From positions 1,936,381 to 2,000,380 of the forward strand of contig NZ_WTYI01000001.1 of assembly GCF_009827445.1 (NCBI RefSeq): a DNA stretch of 64,000 nt. Reading direction: 5' to 3'. Numbering within the stretch: the first letter of the stretch is position 1; each line of letters starts with the position of its first letter. This document shows, piece by piece, positions 59,963 through 64,000 of the stretch. Made by a program: the position numbers and the translations under genes. The notes below the pieces were generated by a model. That model ran no database searches. It was not told the origin of the DNA and saw only the letters and a program-made list of their open reading frames with translations. This DNA comes from Qipengyuania aquimaris (GTDB lineage Bacteria > Pseudomonadota > Alphaproteobacteria > Sphingomonadales > Sphingomonadaceae).

Positions 59963-60598
59963 ATGAACCACGCCAACCTCCTCGCCATCGCCCCCATCGT
60001 CGCCCTTGCCGCTTGCGCGAGCATGCCCGACGCTCCGCGCCTCGCCCCTTCGCAGGAGCGGTTCTGGGATGCGCTCTCCAGCCATTGCGGCAACGCCTAC
60101 GAAGGCGGTCTCGCCAGCAGCGACGAACGCGACGCCGATTGGTCGGGCAAGCGCATGATCGCGCACTGGGCCGATTGCTCCGATACGCGCGTCGCCATCG
60201 CCTTCCACGTCGAGGATGCCGAGGCACCGGGCGGCTGGAACCGCTCGCGCACCTGGCTCGTCAGCCGCACCGCCGACGGCCTTCGCCTGAAGCACGACCA
60301 CCGCCACGAGGACGGGAGCGAGGATACGGTGACCCAGTACGGCGGCGACACGCTGTCGAGCGGAACCGCGCGCATCCAGGACTTCCCGGTCGACGCCTTC
60401 TCCATCGCCCTGTTCGAACGCGAAGGGCTGGACGCGTCGCTCACCAATGTGTGGCGCATCGAGGTCGACGATGCCCAAGCAGGCGGCGCACGCTTCGCCT
60501 ATCAGCTGACCCGCCGCAACGACCCCACCCGCCTGTTCCGGGTGGAGTTCGACGCGAGCGATCCGGTCGCCCCGCCCCCGCCCGCCTGGGGCTGGTAA
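59963..60598 (+). CDS. Hypothetical lipoprotein
   Basis: A 211-residue protein with a lipoprotein signal, the Cys in IVALAACASMPD. The mature part has no recognised domain; it contains ERFWDALSSHCGNAYEGGL, HVEDAEAPGGWNRSRTW and LKHDHRHEDGS, with scattered aromatic and His residues suggesting a small beta-barrel or hot-dog-like fold. The ATG 13 codons into a longer open frame is chosen because it begins the signal peptide. Confidence 0.7.
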   Translation: MNHANLLAIAPIVALAACASMPDAPRLAPSQERFWDALSSHCGNAYEGGLASSDERDADWSGKRMIAHWADCSDTRVAIAFHVEDAEAPGGWNRSRTWLVSRTADGLRLKHDHRHEDGSEDTVTQYGGDTLSSGTARIQDFPVDAFSIALFEREGLDASLTNVWRIEVDDAQAGGARFAYQLTRRNDPTRLFRVEFDASDPVAPPPPAWGW

Positions 60599-60788
60599 GC
60601 CCGGGCTGCAAAGTTGGAGTGGCCCGAGCGCAGCTCCGACAGAGTGGAACGGGTGGAACACGGTCCTGGCGGTAAAAACTTCGGTTACGCAAAGCGGCCC
60701 CGCATCCAGCAGGGATACGGGCCGTGAAAGGGCGATTGGGCATCTCCTCAGGAGAGCAGGTCGCCCAGCAGTAGGAAAGCGCCAGTAG

Positions 60789-61085
60789 TCACCGCGTCGT
60801 GAACCACAGCATAAGCGTGGCGAATAGGATTACCTGGATGCAGGCGATTGCGTGCAGCCGGTTGGAGAACGGCTCCTTGCGCGTCTTGTGGCGCAGCATG
60901 GCGCGCGCAGCATAAGCGCCCAGCGTGCCGCCTGCGAAGGCCCAGCCCAAAAGGCTCGCTTCGCTCAGCCGCCAACCGCCGCTTTCGGCCAGCACCTTGT
61001 CCGCCATGAACGCAAAGAACGCGACCAGATTGATCGCGATCAGGTAATAGACGAACCATTCCAGCAGGGTGAATTCGACAGGCAT
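60789..61085 (-). CDS. DUF1294 membrane protein
   Basis: A 98-residue protein with three transmembrane helices and the DUF1294 signature INLVAFFAFMADKVLAESGG followed by GGTLGAYAARAMLRHKTRKE. Many relatives carry an N-terminal cold-shock domain; this one does not. Function unknown. The gap before the next gene on the strand contains the palindrome-rich element. Confidence 0.85.
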   Translation of the reverse strand: MPVEFTLLEWFVYYLIAINLVAFFAFMADKVLAESGGWRLSEASLLGWAFAGGTLGAYAARAMLRHKTRKEPFSNRLHAIACIQVILFATLMLWFTTR

Positions 61086-61214
61086 GACACGCTCCGCTCT
61101 CGGGCTTTCAAACTCGGGATCAGCGACGCCGTCTGTTGTGCTTGTGCGAAAGGAAATACCCGGCCTTCGCAGATGCGGTATTGTCGATTTACGACATTTG
61201 TTTGTTTCGCCTCA

Positions 61215-61315
61215 AACGCCGGCGGGGGCGTTCGCCCCTTTGGCTATCCTCGCTCGTGCGACCTTAAGGTCGCGTCGCTGCGGGCGCGCGGTCGCGCTTG
61301 CGGGCCGCTGGCCCG
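61215..61315. repeat. GC-rich palindrome cluster
   Basis: Three perfect inverted repeats in 100 bp: AACGCC...GGCGTT (61215-61232), the unbroken GCGACCTTAAGGTCGC (61258-61273) and CGGGCC-GCT-GGCCCG (61301-61315), with GC-alternating DNA between. No ORF. It lies in the 259-bp gap between the DUF1294 and YdcH genes and looks like a dispersed intergenic repeat unit; copy number is unknown. It may also terminate ydcH transcription. Confidence 0.45.
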
Positions 61316-61344
61316 TTTGGTGCAGGGCGCGAAGCGGTGGTGCG

Positions 61345-61596
61345 TCAGGCGGCCCTGACCTTGGTGACGATCGCGGTGATTTCGTCGAGGAGGCCGAGGC
61401 GTTTTCTCTTCAGCTGCTCGGTGCGCTCGTCGCTGGCGGCTTCTGTTTCCGCCTCGATGCGGTGCACTTCGCGGTTCACCTCGTGATATTCGTCCGCCAG
61501 CCGCGCGTAATGAGCATCCTCCTGCTTCAACCGCGTGATGAGGTCCCGGTCGCGGGCGAAGATCTTGGTCAGTTCATTGGGTGTGTGCTGCGACAT
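61345..61596 (-). CDS. YdcH-family DUF465 protein
   Basis: An 83-residue, mostly helical charged protein. HYARLADEYHEVNREVHRIE and LKRKRLGLLDEITAIV are typical of DUF465/YdcH, which forms a small coiled coil of unknown function. The ATG at 61596 gives the normal family length; an upstream extension to 61815 is non-homologous. Confidence 0.87.
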   Translation of the reverse strand: MSQHTPNELTKIFARDRDLITRLKQEDAHYARLADEYHEVNREVHRIEAETEAASDERTEQLKRKRLGLLDEITAIVTKVRAA

Positions 61597-61793
61597 GATT
61601 GCATCCTTTGGCTGTGTGCGTTGAGCCAGACCTAGACCGCACGGCCCGTCCCTTCTTTGCGGCAGATCAAATTTTTGCGGAGATTTGCGCAATGCGGCCC
61701 TTGACTTGCCAATTCGCACCCGCGCCCCTACCAGCCTGCCCTGCTTGCGGAGAGGCCGCAGGTGACGCTGCGCTGATGAAGAGGAGGCAGCCC

Positions 61794-61856
61794 ATGTTTG
61801 CATTGCTGCACCCACCCCACGCGCCGCCGCGCCCGAAGGCGCGCGTCACCGCCTGA
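61794..61856 (+). CDS. Candidate 20-residue proline-rich leader peptide
   Basis: AGGAGG at 61782-61787 is followed six bases later by an ATG and the peptide MFALLHPPHAPPRPKARVTA. It ends four bases before a hairpin that covers the ribosome-binding site of the next gene. Three PP/PRP segments would slow ribosomes in the absence of EF-P. The perfect Shine-Dalgarno sequence is the main support; translation itself is unproven. Confidence 0.4.
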   Translation: MFALLHPPHAPPRPKARVTA

Positions 61857-61860
61857 CCTG

Positions 61861-61903
61861 CCTCGCATACGAGGGGGCCGGGCTTGGCTCTCCTCCTGCG
61901 AGG
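61861..61903 (+). promoter_or_regulatory. Hairpin sequestering the ribosome-binding site of the 61913 gene
   Basis: CCTCGCA (61861-61867) pairs with TGCGAGG (61897-61903); inside, GAGG (61871-61874) pairs with CCTC (61892-61895) and can extend by G-U pairs. The 3-prime arm contains the AGG of the AGGA ribosome-binding site of the following gene. A ribosome finishing the leader peptide would cover the 5-prime arm and free the site. Confidence 0.4.
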
Positions 61904-61912
61904 AAATTCCAA

Positions 61913-62314
61913 ATGTACGTAAGGTTCACCGTGCCGGTCGAGCACGGCGGGACGGTCACGCGCATGAACATTGCGCCGGGGCCATTCCGGATTGCCAGCG
62001 GCCTCCTGTGGAAGGGGGACCGCGACAGCGACCCTGTCCTGATTGCCCTGAGAAGGGAACTGGACTGGTTCAACGACAAGCTCCCGGTGCCCCGGCGTTT
62101 TCACGTCCGGGCGCGCCGGGTCTGGTGGAGCGACGGCGTCTGCTGGTTCCGCGACGATGCCCGCGAGATGCTTGCCCATATGCATGCGCTCGTCAGTCTC
62201 GTGGAAGAAGTCGGCGTTCCCGTCACACGCAGCTGGACCCGCGATCCGGGCCAGCTGCTTTATCGCGACCGCTGGCAGGTGGTCGCAATGCCCGAGAAGA
62301 GGAGGTTGCAATGA
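61913..62314 (+). CDS. Hypothetical protein
   Basis: A 133-residue protein that I do not recognise as a named family. It has no signal or membrane segment, is rich in Arg and Trp, and contains RRELDWFNDKLPVPRRFHVR, RVWWSDGVCWFRDDAREML and YRDRWQVVAMPEKRRLQ. The even charge distribution suggests a small folded cytoplasmic protein. Its stop overlaps the SEC-C gene start (ATGA), so the two were once, or still are, co-translated. Confidence 0.7.
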   Translation: MYVRFTVPVEHGGTVTRMNIAPGPFRIASGLLWKGDRDSDPVLIALRRELDWFNDKLPVPRRFHVRARRVWWSDGVCWFRDDAREMLAHMHALVSLVEEVGVPVTRSWTRDPGQLLYRDRWQVVAMPEKRRLQ

Positions 62315-62552
62315 CCGAATACTATGAAGACACGCCCAACTTTCGAGCGGACTTCCAAACGCCGCAAGGGCTTCCTCAGCGAAACGCGGGTCAAGCGTGG
62401 GCATCGGACCATAAAGGGCGGTGCGGTCGAGCTGCTTGAAAAGCTCGGCCGCAACGATCCCTGCCCGTGTGGTTCGGGAAAGAGATTTCAAGCGGTGCTG
62501 CCTGAAGAGCAAACGCTTCGACGGGTCGCAGCGGCGTGACTACTGGCGGTGA
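62311..62552 (+). pseudogene. SEC-C zinc-motif protein split over three frames by two +1 shifts
   Basis: ATG 62311 has AGGAGG five bases upstream and overlaps the preceding stop. It encodes [15 protein letters not shown], then needs base C62356 skipped to enter [15 protein letters not shown] and run to [14 protein letters not shown]; skipping C62489 then gives [20 protein letters not shown] and TGA at 62552. The 79-residue composite restores the whole SEC-C motif (CxCGSGKRF then CC), which binds zinc in SecA-type tails. Read without shifts it yields fragments lacking half the zinc ligands. Both sites read TTY-C-AAR-CG. Pseudogene, sequencing error or programmed shifting cannot be separated here. 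Confidence 0.65.
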
Positions 62553-62595
62553 GCTTCGCCGTTGAAGCTGCGGGGCACGGCGCTATCGTGAGGGC

Positions 62596-63135
62596 GTGGG
62601 CAAGATCCTTCCCTTCAGGCGCAGGCCGGACAGGCGCGTGCCCCGCTTTCACCGCAAGCCGGTGAGGCGCAGGTCTCGCAAGGGCGGCTGGCGAGCAGCC
62701 GTGACTGTCATTCTCACGCTGGCGCTGGTGGCTGCCTGGGTCCTGTTCGAGGACCGCATCGGGCCGCGTCCCGAGATGACCGAGGTGGCCTCGAGCTTCG
62801 GGCTGTGCGGCGAAGGCTGGGGTGCCTGCGTGGTCGACGGGGACACGGTGCGGATCGGCGAGCGGCGCATCCGGCTCACCGGCTTCGACGCGCCGGAGAT
62901 GGACGGGGCGTGCGAGGCCGAGCGGGTCAAGGCGCGCGATGCCCGCACGGCCCTCCACCAATGGCTATCGCAAGGCCGCTTCAGCTGGACCGGCGGCCAG
63001 GACCCACCCCGCGACCGCTACGGCCGCGAACTGCGCGCCGCCTACCGAGGCGGAGAGAAGCTGGCGGACCACATGATCGACGCTGGCCTCGCCGAGGGAG
63101 ATGGCTGGATGGGGAACGTCAACTGGTGCCGATGA
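62596..63135 (+). CDS. Membrane-anchored thermonuclease-family (SNase-like) protein
   Basis: A 179-residue protein: a basic N-terminus (RRRPDRRVPRFHRKPVRRRS), one transmembrane helix (about 34-52), then a SNase/TNase domain with ACVVDGDTVRIGERRIRLTG, FDAPEMDGACEAE and DRYGRELRA, including the conserved Asp, Arg and Glu positions of staphylococcal nuclease. Short C-terminus ends WMGNVNWC. Ca2+-dependent nuclease activity is plausible. Start GTG 62596 is a best guess; a weak AGGG lies close upstream. Confidence 0.82.
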   Translation: MGKILPFRRRPDRRVPRFHRKPVRRRSRKGGWRAAVTVILTLALVAAWVLFEDRIGPRPEMTEVASSFGLCGEGWGACVVDGDTVRIGERRIRLTGFDAPEMDGACEAERVKARDARTALHQWLSQGRFSWTGGQDPPRDRYGRELRAAYRGGEKLADHMIDAGLAEGDGWMGNVNWCR

Positions 63136-63151
63136 CGCGCAATGACGCTTC

Positions 63152-64000
63152 CTAGGAAAAACGCGCGTCTATCTCCTCTTTGAGCGATGCAAAATTCGCA
63201 TGGCCGGTCACCGGCGCAACGCGCTCTGCCCACATGGCATCGATTTCTTGCGCGATCGAGGCCGGGAGAACCTTTGCATCGCTTCCGCTGGCCTGCACCT
63301 TGGTGGAATCGCTATTTGCGGGAATGCCGAGATGCTTGTCCATCACGGCACACACCAGCGCGTCGTCGAACCGGTCCTTGTGGCGGTGCATGAATTCGCG
63401 GTCGGTGGCATCGACCACCATTTCGACCAGGTCGTCTCTTGCATCGATGCCAAGGAACGAGGCCATTTCGCGGATCATCCGCCGCTTGTTTTCGACGACC
63501 CATCGATAGGTGACGAGCAGCGTGTCCGGCTCGTCCCGCCGCGCATACCAGCTCAGCAGGTGAGTGAAATAGTCGCAGCCGCCCGGGCCGCCGCCAAGCC
63601 ATAGCGGCATGAATTTTTCGAGCGAGAGTGCGCCCTTTTCCAGATGCCACCCGTCGAAGAAGCGGTACATCGAAACATAGGTCTCGTGCGGATCGCGCAG
63701 CGTCACGACATAGCGCGACCCTTCCGGAAGCCGTTCGTACTCGCGATGGGACTTGAAGCCGCGCGGCGCCGCCTTTTGCGGCGCATGCATGTCGAAATCG
63801 ATCATGGTCGCGGTGTCTTCCCACGGCACCACGCCGCTGATGTCCGTGAAGTCCATGTCGATGGCACCGGTGAGGTGCGCCATGCGAAGCTGGTGGAACA
63901 TCTGCTGGGAGAGCGTCGTCCCGCTCTTGGCCCAGCTGGTGATGTAGACATCGTCCGGTTGCGGCACGATGGAATGGCGCGCCTCAGGCTGCGTGAGCCC
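63152..64000 (-). CDS. Sulfotransferase, N-terminus outside the window
   Basis: PAPS-dependent sulfotransferase fold. The 5-prime phosphosulfate loop is SWAKSGTTLSQQMF, the 3-prime phosphate block is RYVVTLRDPHETYVSMYRFF, and FKSHREYERLP holds a likely catalytic His. The frame stays open to the window edge (residues GLTQPEARHSI precede the GTG at 63967), so the true start probably lies beyond 64000. The acceptor molecule is unknown. Confidence 0.85.
   Translation of the reverse strand, partial: GLTQPEARHSIVPQPDDVYITSWAKSGTTLSQQMFHQLRMAHLTGAIDMDFTDISGVVPWEDTATMIDFDMHAPQKAAPRGFKSHREYERLPEGSRYVVTLRDPHETYVSMYRFFDGWHLEKGALSLEKFMPLWLGGGPGGCDYFTHLLSWYARRDEPDTLLVTYRWVVENKRRMIREMASFLGIDARDDLVEMVVDATDREFMHRHKDRFDDALVCAVMDKHLGIPANSDSTKVQASGSDAKVLPASIAQEIDAMWAERVAPVTGHANFASLKEEIDARFS

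Noticed and set aside
60691-60723. CGGCCC/GGGCCG hairpin between the lipoprotein and DUF1294 genes
   Set aside because: Internal mismatches and no T tract; not strong enough to call a terminator.
61182-61196. TGTCG-N5-CGACA inverted repeat upstream of the DUF1294 gene
   Set aside because: Only 5-bp arms and about 100 bp from the start codon; too weak to claim as an operator.

Overview
This is a high-GC, gene-dense stretch of an alphaproteobacterial chromosome. The gene families (DUF1295, DUF389 and DUF2147 proteins, a tail-to-tail CnoX-like/LON pair, several large TonB-dependent receptors, an HWE histidine kinase, an isovaleryl-CoA dehydrogenase locus) and their closest remembered homologues point to Sphingomonadales, most likely Erythrobacteraceae. 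That assignment rests on family knowledge and no search was run. Almost everything is core chromosome: no integrase, transposase, rRNA operon or CRISPR array is visible, and one tRNA (tRNA-Gly-GCC) is present.

Layout. 1-7.5 kb: end of a DksA/TraR zinc-finger gene, psd, a GNAT acetyltransferase, then ribA-xth, a putative structured small RNA, a LolA-like carrier, rpmG, and a pabB-rluA-arfB operon. 7.6-12.9 kb: a HerA-like ATPase, an EF-hand protein with a response regulator and sensor kinase in one operon, and a VOC-cupin pair. 13-24.9 kb: two peptidases (M24 and S9), a thioesterase, alanine dehydrogenase, a DUF389 membrane protein, an FGE-like lipoprotein behind a palindromic operator, ftsK, a ThiE/TenI-like protein and YggS. 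24.9-38.8 kb: TonB receptor, glnD, acyl-CoA synthetase, lgt and a MidA-like methyltransferase, a betaine-type ABC transporter with a fused permease/binding protein, and a GAF-PAS-HWE kinase. 38.9-42.1 kb: leucine degradation genes ivd and mccB. 42.1-50.0 kb: the most accessory-looking part, with an acyltransferase, DUF1295 protein, TetR regulator, two glycosyltransferases, and a tailspike-like beta-helix protein preceded by a gene broken by an in-frame TGA. 50.1-64 kb: dcd, a saccharopine-dehydrogenase-like reductase, a metal-type TonB receptor, tRNA-Gly, CnoX-like thioredoxin, LON-domain protein, MarC, folD-yggT, argB, several small envelope proteins, a leader-peptide candidate, a SEC-C gene split over three frames, a nuclease and a truncated sulfotransferase.

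Expression style. Many neighbours are coupled by 4-nt start/stop overlaps of all four NTGA types (ATGA, GTGA, TTGA, CTGA), and three convergent pairs share the same TTAG/CTAA stop tetranucleotide. Non-ATG starts are therefore common and several starts below were chosen from Shine-Dalgarno spacing.

Most interesting signals: (1) a SEC-C zinc-motif gene that needs a +1 shift twice, both times at a TTY-C-AAR-CG site; (2) a predicted approximately 120-nt small RNA with C-rich loops, its own terminator and a 16-bp dyad near -41.5; (3) an in-frame TGA in the gene coupled to the tailspike-like protein; (4) a proline-rich leader peptide followed by a hairpin that covers the next gene's ribosome-binding site.
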